From Takakia lepidozioides (lineage: Eukaryota; Streptophyta; Takakiopsida; Takakiales; Takakiaceae): a DNA stretch of 48,000 bases. The notes under the pieces are model-generated. The model was not told where the DNA came from, ran no database searches, and was given only the letters and a program-made list of their open reading frames with translations. Location of the stretch: NCBI GenBank assembly GCA_030704615.1, contig JAKLZA010000279.1, forward strand, positions 1 through 48,000. The letters are read 5' to 3'. Both the position numbers and the translations under genes were made by a program. Positions 1 to 9,900 of the stretch are shown one piece after another; the stretch's first letter is position 1, and the number at the start of each line of letters is the position of its first letter.

Positions 1-555
1 CATGTTAATTCACATACGACGGTTAGAGAGGGAAACGGTTAGAACCGCGGATAGGAGGATAAAGGGAGAAACGGGGAATGAAGAGGGGATTATGATTCGG
101 GGAGGGAGGATTTCGGAGTGAGACGGGAGCGGAAGTCGGTGAGCACGATGAGGAGGAAAGAGGATTAGTAGATGCTTGTTATATGCAAAGTTGTAGGATA
201 TTGTAGAGGAGAATAGAGACACAATGGCTTCGGCCTGATACCTGATAAATCATAATCTGATACTTATACGATACAATCACACTGTGTAGAGAGATCTGAG
301 TGAAGCTGTGGATTGAATGGAGGAGTGAAGGAAACCGATAAATTGATGAAGCAAACTGATACTTAATTATCAATGGTAAGGTAGCTAAGATGAATGCGGA
401 AAAGGAAACAAATAGGAAACACCCCCATGATACACTAGCTGTAGGTCATGACTGATTGTTCTGCGCGGGCTGAGTACTTAGAGATTTCCAACTCTTCTAT
501 CTTGGAGTTTCCGCCTTGAATAGCGAAGGGATGGGTGAGTAAAAGCCGCGCGACA
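1..555 (+). repeat. LTR of E1 (3' part only)
   Basis: The segment matches the last 550-590 bases of the LTRs at 23486-24352 and 35172-36112. It ends GACA at 555, two bases before the primer site. The purine-rich block at about 60-160 is the most variable part among LTR copies. Twin CGGTTAGA motifs sit at 20-45, and the second forms the inverted repeat CGGTTAGAACCG. A TATA-like TTATATGC lies near 179. The LTR start and the minisatellite lie outside the window. Confidence 0.9.
224..238 (+). promoter_or_regulatory. Four-codon upstream ORF (MASA) in the LTR of E1
   Basis: ATGGCTTCGGCCTGA sits in the context ACACAATGGC, which matches the preferred plant start context. It lies about 45 bases after a TATA-like TTATATGC. 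The same mini-frame is present in the other two LTRs that cover this position. A role in controlling translation of ORF1 is inference, because the transcription start is not known. Confidence 0.4.
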
Positions 556-557
556 TT

Positions 558-576
558 TGGCGACCATACTGGGGAC
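558..576 (+). other. Primer binding site of E1 (tRNA-Arg-like)
   Basis: TGGCGACCATACTGGGGAC starts two bases after the LTR end. It has the expected form of a primer site: it begins TGG, the complement of the tRNA CCA end. From memory of plant tRNA-Arg it fits at about 15 of 19 positions. Tat/Ogre-type elements are known to use tRNA-Arg. It is conserved in E2-E4. Confidence 0.7.
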
Positions 577-1143
577 CTGGGACATGAACAACCAGATGTG
601 ACAGGCATCTGGTGGGATCATGGTGGTTGGACCATTAAAGAATTTGAAGTGAATCAAATTCCCTGTGGAACGAAGGAAGAAAGATTGTCCAAACAATTCT
701 TTCAAAGGTTCTTGGAATTGCCAGACGGATGTAAAGAAAATATTCTTAAACGAGTGCATGATGCTGATCCAGAATGGGGTCTGGAGAAAGGAGTGATAAA
801 GATTTATCAGGTAGCCTGTAGAGGAAGAGCACGTTGGTTACCAACATTAGTTTATGTGATAGCGTTGCTATCCATTAAACGAGTAGAGTTTGAAGGCTGG
901 GAAGAAAGAAAGGTGAATGTTTATACTCATATGCATGAAGAGCTTGTACTGGTAAAGAATTGGATTCCAAAGGATATTTTGTGGATCAAACTCACACCAA
1001 GAACAGCTTTTCAGACTTGTTTGCCATATGGTTATATGGTAACGGAGACTTCAAGTATAGCCAAGGGTGCATTGAAGCTTGAAAGAAATCCAGGCATATA
1101 CGAGAGATATTACAGAAGAGAGTTTTGGTTATTGCCACATTAA
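577..1143 (+). pseudogene. ORF1 of E1, unidentified protein upstream of gag
   Basis: A reading frame of about 190 residues lies between the primer site and gag. I do not recognise a family. Visible stretches are GTKEERLSKQFFQRFLELPDG, a cysteine-containing IYQVACRGRARW, a hydrophobic PTLVYVIALLSI, and a C-terminal TETSSIAKGALKLERNPGIY. No zinc knuckle or catalytic motif is seen. The frame is open without a stop from 535, so it has no in-frame ATG near its start here. In E3 and E4 the same frame reaches an ATG inside the LTR. E1 has a stop at the corresponding LTR position (TGAATAG near 517). The frame ends LLPH, as in E4. Ogre elements have an extra ORF in this position, but I see no evidence of homology. 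Confidence 0.55.
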
Positions 1144-1164
1144 AAGAAATGAAAGACATGGGAC

Positions 1165-3124
1165 ATGAGTGATGAAAGAAAGCTAGACGACAAAGATATT
1201 CATCAAAAGAGAAAGCTATCTGAAAGCTAATTATCCATATCTTTGGGAGAGAGGAATAGACATAGGGGAATCATCTGGACCTCTCACACCATCAAGATCA
1301 AAAAGTGCATCACCTATACCGAAGAACTAGAGTTGGATGCCACTCCTTCTGTTTCTTTGCAAGAAAGATTAAGGGAATTGGTACAGGAAGAAGATCAATC
1401 ACGAGGTGAAAGATCTGAGGTACATCCTTGGATAAAAGACTTGACAGAAATCTTTGATAAGAGTTGGCATGGAACACCAAAAGCAGGAACTCCAGTTTCT
1501 GAAGCAGAAGATGAAGAAGGAGATGAGGATGTGGCAGAGCCAACGGAGAGTTCAGACTCTCCAACACCATTACAGTTGAGTTACATGAGTGAAGAAGAAA
1601 CCCAAGGGCAGAACTTGGAGGATGAAAACGGAGAGAAGAAATTGGAAGAGGAAGAATATGAAGAAGTAGACCCACAGCTGAGGTTGAGACTACAACCAGG
1701 ACATCCCAACCCGTTGGACCTGGATCAAGTGGAGCACTTAGATCACAGGCCAACGAAGGTGTCGCTCAGGGGGATCAGGCGGGCTGCCTGGATCTGGCTC
1801 TGGGGGACAGGGAGTGTGGGAAGTAGTGCAACTGAAGCTGGGAATACTGTGAATATCGTGGGGCCAGAAGCAGGGAGTGCTCAAGGGCCACCACTTGGTG
1901 GAAGATCCACCACAAAAACAACAGGTCCAGAAGGACCAGCACCAGCAAGGGTGCCAGCACCTGTCAGTGGGCAGAAGGTAGGGCCACAGATGGCGTTACA
2001 ACCAACACGGCAAAACCACCCTTTCCAATATATTCAGGAAAAGGGGATCCCGATGTACACATTAGCCAATTTGAGCACATGTGTATAGTGAACAATGAGA
2101 ATGGCGATGATGCCAAGATGAGACTGTTTCCTTGTTCACTTATCAAGAAAGCAAGTGAATGGTATGCAAGATTCCCTGATAATCATTTCCTAACCTGGAA
2201 TGGCTTGAATACAGCATTTCGAAATAGGTTCAGGACAAGTAAAACTGAGGATGAAGTGTATGGAAGTTTACAACAGCTGAAGCAGAAGAAGCATGAAACT
2301 GTTGAAGAGTATATGGAGAAGATGGAATTGATGATGAAAAAGCTGGCTGCAGTACCAGCACCCGGTTTACAGAAGACTTGGTTTGTGAGTGGACTAAGAC
2401 CAGAGTTGCAGAAGAAAGTGGATATGTTTACCCCATAATACAGTGGAGGAGGCATTTGAAACTGCAAACAGAATTGAGCAATTGGGAATGCTCAGGAGAG
2501 AGAAAAAAGGAAGATGAGGACTCTGAAGATGAGTCAGATGAAGAAGAAGAGCAAGAACTAAAAAGAAAGAGTAAGAGAAAGGAAAAGTTGAAGAGGGATA
2601 ACTATGAGAAAAGATTGGAAGAAATCTTGAAGAAGTATGCCACAGAGGCTGCAACACATTGGAGGAAGGGTGTATGGTGTGCAAAGTGCCAGAATGAAGG
2701 CCATACCACTGCAGAATGCCACATGAAGGAGAAACACTGTACTATCTGTAAAATGGATAACCATTCTACTGAGAATTGTTACTACAACAGAAGGACAGAT
2801 GCAAGAGAACCTAGGCAAGTGAGGGTGCATCAGGTGCAGCCCCAGCCAAGAAGAAGCAATGATCAGGACCACTATGGTAGGTCTGGTGGTTATAACAATG
2901 GCATGGAAGGGAGAGGTAATTCAAGAGGGAATTACCAAGGAAATTCCAGAGGCAACTATCAGGGTAATCCAAGGGGAATTACCAGCCCGGGAATCAGGAT
3001 TATAGAAATAATCCAGAACAGACCAAGGGCGAGGACCCAATGGTGAAGAGCTATGTTACTATTGTAATCAGCCAGGACATCGCAAGGCAGCCTGTTCATT
3101 CTGGATAAGACACCAGAATGAGAT
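1165..3124 (+). pseudogene. gag: gag of E1, multiply frameshifted
   Basis: This encodes the structural protein that would coat the element RNA in the cytoplasm. The likely start is ATG 1165, as in the other copies. The order is an acidic N-terminal region (1320-1670), a Gly/Ser/Pro-rich linker (1680-2000), and a retrotransposon gag core (about 2030-2490; motifs ASEWYARFPDN, FRNRFR, VEEYMEKM). A Lys/Glu-rich stretch follows, then two CCHC knuckles (2678-2779), RGNYQGN-type repeats (about 2910-2990) and a third CCHC knuckle (3054-3095). Frameshifting indels relative to E3 and E4 include 1672, 1758, 2009, 2427, about 2508 and 2980. The one at 2009 is shared with E2. Confidence 0.85.
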
Positions 3125-4702
3125 GAGAGCTCCTTGAATGAGGGCCCAGTGGTGGCAGCTCACATGGTTAGGCCATGTGTTGTACCAGAAGTAAGTACAA
3201 TGATAGTAACAAGAAGTAAAGCCAAACTAATACCTCCAGTAGAAGAGGAAGAAGATGAGACTGGAAGTGGCAATGATATGCCTGAAGATGAAGAGACTTG
3301 GAAAGATGAGAAGGAACTGCACAAGGAAGTGGCAGATACTATAAGGGAAATGCAAAAGAGTATGGATATTCCTGTGGCAGATTCCTCTGATTCGGATGGA
3401 GAAAAAGAGGGAGTGAGGAAGAAAGGAAAAAAAAAATGCAGACATGCAAAGTAATGAAGAGACTTTGGCTGAAGTAATATGTCAGACCAAAGCAGAAATT
3501 ACCATTGGACAGCTATTAGCTGTGGCACCTTATTGTAGGCACAGGCTGTATCAAGCAATCAACCGAATTGCCCAAGAGACAGGAAACACAGACCTGAACA
3601 GCAAGGTGACCAGTTATAATGTGAAGCCGGAAGGGCGAGAACCAGTCATGGACTTTGATGATTCTATGCCAGTAATCCAATTGAGAATTGGAAGCACAGA
3701 ACTAACTGATGTACTGATAGATGGTGGTTCTGGAGTAAATATCATGACAGACCAATTAAGGAAGAAGCTTGGTCTAAGTAACATGAAACCAGCCCCATTT
3801 ACAGTAACAATGGCAGATCAAAGAAGTGTACAGCCATTGGGATTAATAAGAGGAGTTAAGATACAGATACAGAAAATGATCTTTATGATCACAGTAACTG
3901 TATTAAAAATGGATGAAGTCATGGAGGCTTACTCCTTATTATTGGGACGTCCGTGGCTGAAACAGGCCAGGGTATTCCATGACTGGAATTCTCAGTTACT
4001 AACTGTGCATCATGGGATGCACGAGATACAAATTACCACAAAGAAATCTAGTAGATTACCTGCTACAAGAAGACCTCGAGGAGTCAGAGAGTATGACTGG
4101 AGGGGAGGACTGGATGAGGAGCAGGAAGCTACCCTATTTGCTGCACACCCAGAATGGGCAGGTTGCGGAGATGCGGCTGGAAAGCCTAAGTTGTTTAAGA
4201 GGTATCTGCTGTGGTGTAGTGTCGGCAACACCAATTGAAGAGGAAACCAACTGTTACCCACCACATTTCTATGAAGAAAAGGAGGGAGAGATAGAAATCC
4301 TAGAAGAACCAGCCACTGTGAGCTTAAAGGATGAAGTGGTGACTGGTTGGACAATCACAGCTGATGAGCAGGTGAGAAAGTAAATGTGGGAACTCAGGAG
4401 GAACCGAGAATGGTGAAAGTAAGCTGATTTGGAGCCGGAGTTCTTCGAAGAAGCTAAAAGCTTGTTCATCAAATACAGAGATGTATTTGCTTGGAGCTAT
4501 GAGGATCTAAAAGGGATACCACCTGAAGTCTGTCAGCATAAAATTGAACTGGAACCAGGGTCAGTACCAATCAAGCAGGCGAGGTATAGAATGAATCCCA
4601 ACTACGCACAGAAGGTTGGAGAAGAGATAAAGAAGTTGGCTGAGGCTAAGTTTATATACCCAATAGAATATACAACTTGGTTGTCACCCATTGTTATAGT
4701 TC
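3125..4702 (+). pseudogene. pol: Protease and N-terminal pol of E1, truncated
   Basis: The aspartic protease motif VLIDGGSGVNIM has its catalytic Asp codon at 3720-3722, followed by the flap-side LLLGRPWL near 3940. An acidic spacer follows, then the conserved lead-in to reverse transcriptase (FIKYRDVFAWSYEDLKGIPP, 4465-4520) and the first reverse transcriptase block ending at 4702. The open frame 3444-4238 covers the protease. Indels near 3118, 4160 and 4380-4425 break the rest. The catalytic half of reverse transcriptase and everything after it are missing, replaced by the - strand element. Confidence 0.85.
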
Positions 4703-5242
4703 TGTAGTGTGAAAAAGAAGGGGCGTGAATCCCCTTCTGGTTAATCCTAAATCTGTACTCCTCCTACTCGTCCTGTTGAAGTATCAGGGCAAAGGAAAGG
4801 AGCGTTCTCTTTTCTGTCCAACCATCGTCATGAGGCTATATGGGTTTTTCCTTCAGGTTCGTTCGTGATCAGAGTTTGCGGAATCCTCATCCACGCCGCA
4901 GCGGAAGAGAAGACATGGATGGGAGTCTTTGGTTTGTTCTTGCCCTCGTTCTACTTCTATGCAACAGCCTGGCCCTATGCTCACTGCGCCAACAGTGTTG
5001 GCGTGATCTTTTATGTGATGCAAGCAGCCCAATGGCAGCGGTGAATACGACCCTTAATGTGAACCCCCTTGAGCAGTGACATGTCGGAAATCCCTTTTTG
5101 TAATGGTGACACAGATTTAGAGGGAGACAGCTCAGATCTTCATAAACTGCAGGGGCACTGGTTTTCCTTCAGGATTCATGCTTTCTTCATCTCAATCTCC
5201 CCAAGTTGGCCATCCCCCCATCAACCCTTTTTGCTGAGCAGC

Positions 5243-5245
<3 letters not shown>

Positions 5246-5277
<32 letters not shown>
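5246..5277. repeat. CT microsatellite in the 3' LTR
   Basis: About 16 uninterrupted CT units on +, so GA on the sense strand of the element. The matching tract in the other LTR differs slightly in length. Confidence 0.9.
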
Positions 5278-5280
<3 letters not shown>

Positions 5281-6837
5281 CCTTTTCTCGTCTGTTTCTC
5301 TATCTCTGTCTATGTCTACAGGCTCCTTACTTCTTCACATACAGCCCATCTATCACGTAATGCAAATGCACACTCCGCCAGGCATCCAGTGCAGCCAGCC
5401 ATGAAGTCATCCTTGGTCTCACAAGGCAAAACCATCCCTTTCATCAGTCTCTCTATCTCTCTCTCTCTCTCTTCTCTCCGTCAATACTCAACCCTTCACA
5501 CTACCCCTTTCTTTTAAAAGATCCCATTTCCCAAAACAGCTCTCATCCCTTCTTCAGATTCAACCTGAATACCCAACATCTCTCTTTTCCTTTCAACAAA
5601 AGGGCTTAAGTCGTTCATATCCTGATACAATGCTGAAATCACACCTTATCCCTTTTGTGTTTTCATACAGTTCCAGCTAACCCTCAGTTATCTCTCCAAG
5701 CAAACAAGCTATATCTACATTGGGTCCAGTGTATCACTACCCCCCCCCCGCAGCATTGTGTGCAGGTTTACAACACTGAAACAAGAACAAGAATGAAGAC
5801 AACAGTGACCATTCTGTTTTCTGTGACAACAGTCTCTCTCTCTCTCTCTTCACTCATTTTTCTTACTGACACTACGACGGCAGGTGTATCCATTCCTTCC
5901 ATGTTCTGGTTTGAAGTCCAGAGTCTCCATTCCATTTCCAAAAACCTTTCCTCTATCACATGTCTCCACCCTTTCCTTTCAACAACCAGGGCAGTCCTAA
6001 ATCTACCAAAAGCGATTTCTAAGTCCACCCCAAAGAAGAAGCCCACAGTCTACCAACTTATCTGTTTTTATCCTCCAGTGAAGCGGTGGGTCAGCCTGCC
6101 GAGATGGCACCTCACCATCGCCTGTCAGCAGCCACCACAACCTTTTCTCCTTGTCTTGATTCCAGAGTTTATCATGCCATGATGTCTCCTCATCATCCTA
6201 TGGAGCATCCTGTGGTTTGCCAACTAAATTGCTCTATTCTTCTATGCATGTAGCTCTTTAAGAACTGAAATGGACCTATAGCAAGAAGACAAAAAGGCAG
6301 CTAGAAGCCTGATTACAGATAACCTGTGTTGCCATCCAGCCAGCACTCCACATGCCTTATCACCTCCATTGATTGTGCTCAGATTCTCTTCCTTGTGCTT
6401 CTGGCAGGTGGCCGTTCTCCTTGCTTGCTCATCTGCCCATAACTGTCATCTTCAAGACAGTGGCGGCAGCGGTGGTGCGCCGCTCTCCTTACATGCTCCT
6501 ATCTCCATGAATTGATCATCACAACGAGAAAGACGGCACCGCTTCCCTTTACACAGAATACCAAGCAGAGGCACTTAATGCTGCCCTCTAAACCAAGCGA
6601 AGTCCCACAGCGCAGGTACAACCTCTCAACACAGACTGCCCTGTCAACACCACAGCTCGCGGCAGCTGCTACGAATCGCCCGTCACCTTCCTCTTCGTTT
6701 TTTCTTCCTCGCGGATTTTAGGTTGAGCATCAATGACGAAAACGTTCATCGCATGGATGAAAAATGCATGGTCACGACTTAGCCATTTTTATTTTGGCAA
6801 CGCATGAGTACAGTATGCCCACAAAATTACCTGTATG

Positions 6838-6853
6838 GAGGGATATATCCCTC
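6838..6853. repeat. 16-base perfect palindrome in the 3' LTR
   Basis: GAGGGATATATCCCTC equals its own reverse complement. It lies about 95 bases inside the U3 start of the LTR (sense is -) and contains a TATA-like core. It is repeated exactly in the other LTR. A promoter or protein-binding role is inference. Confidence 0.6.
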
Positions 6854-6946
6854 TTGCAGTTGGTATGAGGGCCCTCCCATTATAGTGATGCAGGGTCTTA
6901 ACGGTGAAGCCAAAATGTAATGTCACTCCCCTGCATTCACACTACA

Positions 6947-6966
6947 TATGTAGTGTGTCTCCCTTT
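6947..6966 (-). other. Polypurine tract and palindromic junction before the 3' LTR
   Basis: On the - strand the stop codon of the long frame is followed directly by AAAGGGAGACACACTACATA and then the LTR start TGTAGTGTG. The AAAGGGAGA part is the likely plus-strand primer. The junction CACACTACATATGTAGTGTG is a perfect 20-base palindrome, because the tract ends with a near copy of the LTR's own 3' terminus. Confidence 0.6.
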
Positions 6967-9900
6967 TTAAGTGTCAGGGTCCTCACTGACCACCTTCACT
7001 GGCTGACCACCCACTGGTGGTATGAATGGTTTCAAATCTCGCCTACTTCTTACCCATTCCTTGTTTGCCCCATCTCTTAGCCTGCATTTGCGTGCAGCTT
7101 CCCTTCCAGGATCATAAGGTACTCCCAACAGGTACATTGTGTTAATTCCCCTTCTGTTTCTGCTCCAGATATCTTGGAGAGGTCCGTTCATAATATTGTT
7201 TTTGATTGTCATGCCTTGGCCTTCAGCAAAGGGAAACCCCTCTCTGCTCATAATCTTCATGGCCACTTCTGTCTGGCTGGTGCGAGCAGGGTTGTTCTCA
7301 AACTGACACCACCACCTGGTTTCCATGCAACTCATCATGCCAATTTCATGGCCTTCTTCCCTGGCCACAGTTTTCGTGCTCCATCCCTGAGCTTGCATCG
7401 TCGTCCAGCCTCTCTTATTTAAGTGACAGTGTCCCGGCTGTCCATTTGTTCCGCCGGCCAGAGCAAGTCCAATTTGTGACAATGCCTTCTTCCTCTTCTT
7501 GTAGTTCATGCCAGGCAGGTCCTGATCTCCTTCCCATACAAACCAGCGTTTCCCAATTTTGATGTTGCTCCCTGGCTCCTTGTTTTGAATCTCAGCTACC
7601 ACTTGTGCTCCCATCGACACTTGCACCTTTCGTACTGCCTCATTTCCTGCATGCAGGTTGTCCTCAACAGCAGGCTGCAATTTCATTTGCATTGTTGGTG
7701 GCAAGTCATGGGCAACCCTTTGGTTACCATGCCTTCCTTCTTCCCTTTCAACCAGCCTGCCCTCTTTAAGAGATTCAGGGCTGGTGTATGCCTTGCAAGT
7801 AGAAGTGATCGTGACATGGGTAGGCTTCATAGCCTCCCACATCAACTGCCCATCCATCTCCTGAGCCTGAATTTCACAACCATGCTGGGCATATCCTGAA
7901 ATCATTGCACTCCATGAGAGCAGATTGGGTGGCATACCTTCCTGCTCCATTTGTTCAAACAGTTGCAGGGTCTGTGCTTCAGAGCCATGCTGGGCATAAC
8001 CTGCAATCATTACTCTCCATGGCCCCACTTTTCTGTGAGACATATTGTCACACACATGTTGTGCATTCATGCTCCCACGTTTGGCATACCTGTCAACAAT
8101 GGCAGTCTCCATAATGATATCTGGTGCAATACCAGATTTGATACTGTCACCATGGACCTCTTCGCCTTTTACCCGGTCTGCCAGGTTCGCACATGCATTC
8201 AACACACACAGGAACGTCACCTGTTTGGGCTTCTCTCCTTCATCTCCAGCATCTGCCATGAGCTGCCTCCCATACAAGACATGCAGCTCCTTCACTTTAA
8301 TGCTTGAGCTTGCACTGAGCATTCTCAGATGTCCTCGTGTACCCGGATCCCATACCCTTTGTTGGGCATAGTTCATTGGCTGACCTCTGAACGTTATCAG
8401 GTCAACCAGGGTCTTCTCAGCAGAAAGGCCAACCTTCTCTTTCTGATCCCTATGCATCCTCTCCATCCCAAGATGCATCTCTCTAAGAGAGTCAAACTTT
8501 GCTGCTAGTTTCCCCATTTTCCACAACAAGAGTGTTGAACCGTGAGAAGATTTCAAATCTTTCTTGTGAACGGTACTCAAATCTCCCATCCTTTGTTTTG
8601 TGGGTGGGAATTCAAGTTTCCTTGTATCAACATCTACAGTTTCAAGGGCTGGAGAGACACTCTGGCTTTTGGCACGAACTGGTGATTTCAGCGGACTCAC
8701 ATCTGATCCCAAGTTGTCATGCAAGCTGATGTCTCTTGTGCACTCAACCAACATCCACTTAGACATACCATCTTCCTTGTCATCCTTCTCATGTGCTATA
8801 TTGGTCGTATGTCCTCCTTTACTTGAGTGTTCCGAACTCCTTTTGTATTCAGGTTCATTGTCCTCCTTTGTCTTGCATTGCGCACATCTCACTCCTCCCA
8901 TTCCCAATTGGTGTCCACATGTGTGTCTTTCTTTACACTCCATATGACCCTTCTTGGATGAACAAAAGGCAGTGACCTGCCCATCTACATAGCATTGGTC
9001 GTCCAACTGAAACTTCCTACTTCTGAACTCTTCTTCACTCAATAAATTTTGACCACACAACCCTTGCACGTTGTCGTTGATGACATCAAGATTTCTGTAT
9101 ATTGGTGTGGTGGCGGTATCATGATCAAGACAATCATCCCTTGCTTCTAACTCTTGCTTGGTTCCACATTTTTTCCGCATGTCTTGCTCTATCTCCAACT
9201 GTGCATCCTTTATGTCTGATTCCAGAGGTGCATCTTGATCCAGACCCTTTCTCGTTTGAGCGAGCAATGTACACTCTTCCTCTACCCATCCCATCAGATC
9301 TGCCCAAGACTCCTTGTCATCTTCGTCTCTCAAGACACTCACTTCACAGGTTGTACCACTAATCCTTGGTGAGTTGGCAACACTATGCCCATACTCCCCA
9401 AGCATGTCTTGATCTACATGTGCCTTTGTAGAAGACCTTAGGATCTGCACAGGAACTTGCAACCTAGGTGCACTCTCTTCATTGACACCTGATTGACTCT
9501 CTGTTGAACAAAAGATATCTTCCAAGATCTCTTCTTCCACATCACAAAACACATTCACAACGTTTGTGCCAAGAGAGCTTACACATTCGAATTCCATCCT
9601 TCTGCTGCTCTTCGACTCCCATTGTTCCAACATTTCACAGCCTGAATCTTGCATTCCACATGTTCCCATTTGCAGCCCCAGCCGGTGATTCTTTTCACTT
9701 CGGATCTGATTCTGTCTTGATGGACATGCAGTGCAACACTCTACTTGCTGCCTTGTTTTGTTCAAGTTGAGAACTCGAGGAAGCATTGCAGGGACTTCAC
9801 TGGTGTGGTTCTTCTCCCTAAAGCACCTCCGTGACATTGTTTTGTGATCTGGTATAGGTTTATGATCAATAGAACTCACAGGTGTGAACCTGTTGTGCTT

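Larger units (their letters stand above)
1..4702 (+). mobile_element. Ty3/gypsy LTR retrotransposon copy E1, 3'-truncated
   Basis: This is the first copy of the array. It enters the window about 520 bases into its LTR and continues through primer site, ORF1, gag and protease. It stops at 4702, just after the first reverse transcriptase block (LSPIVIV), where the - strand element begins. Its order and sequence match E2-E4 closely, but it carries more base substitutions than they do, for example in the segment 4240-4320 between protease and reverse transcriptase. All frames are interrupted by short indels, so the copy cannot encode a complete polyprotein as written. RNase H, integrase, ORF3, ORF4 and the 3' LTR are absent. 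Confidence 0.93.
4703..6946 (-). repeat. 3' LTR of the non-autonomous element
   Basis: This is a 2244-base direct repeat of 10321-12553. On the - strand it starts TGTAGTGTGAATG and ends TTCACACTACA. It contains a long CT tract (5246-5277 on +), shorter CT tracts near 5446-5478 and 5834-5851, a C-run near 5743, and a 16-base perfect palindrome at 6838-6853. No convincing gene lies in it. A 54-residue + strand frame at 4915-5079 begins like a signal peptide, but its upstream frame is broken in the other LTR. Confidence 0.9.

Noticed and set aside
4915-5079. 54-residue + strand frame beginning like a signal peptide inside the non-autonomous LTR
   Set aside because: It is antisense to the element, the other LTR has an extra G that shifts the signal-like part, and there is no homology I recognise. 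Probably chance.
5768-6046. 92-residue - strand frame found in both copies of the non-autonomous LTR
   Set aside because: Its identity in the two LTRs only reflects LTR identity. No domain, and the composition follows the CT-rich background.
7174-9770. Several + strand frames opposite the gag/PPR frame
   Set aside because: They are short mirror frames of the long - strand frame, without start context or domains.
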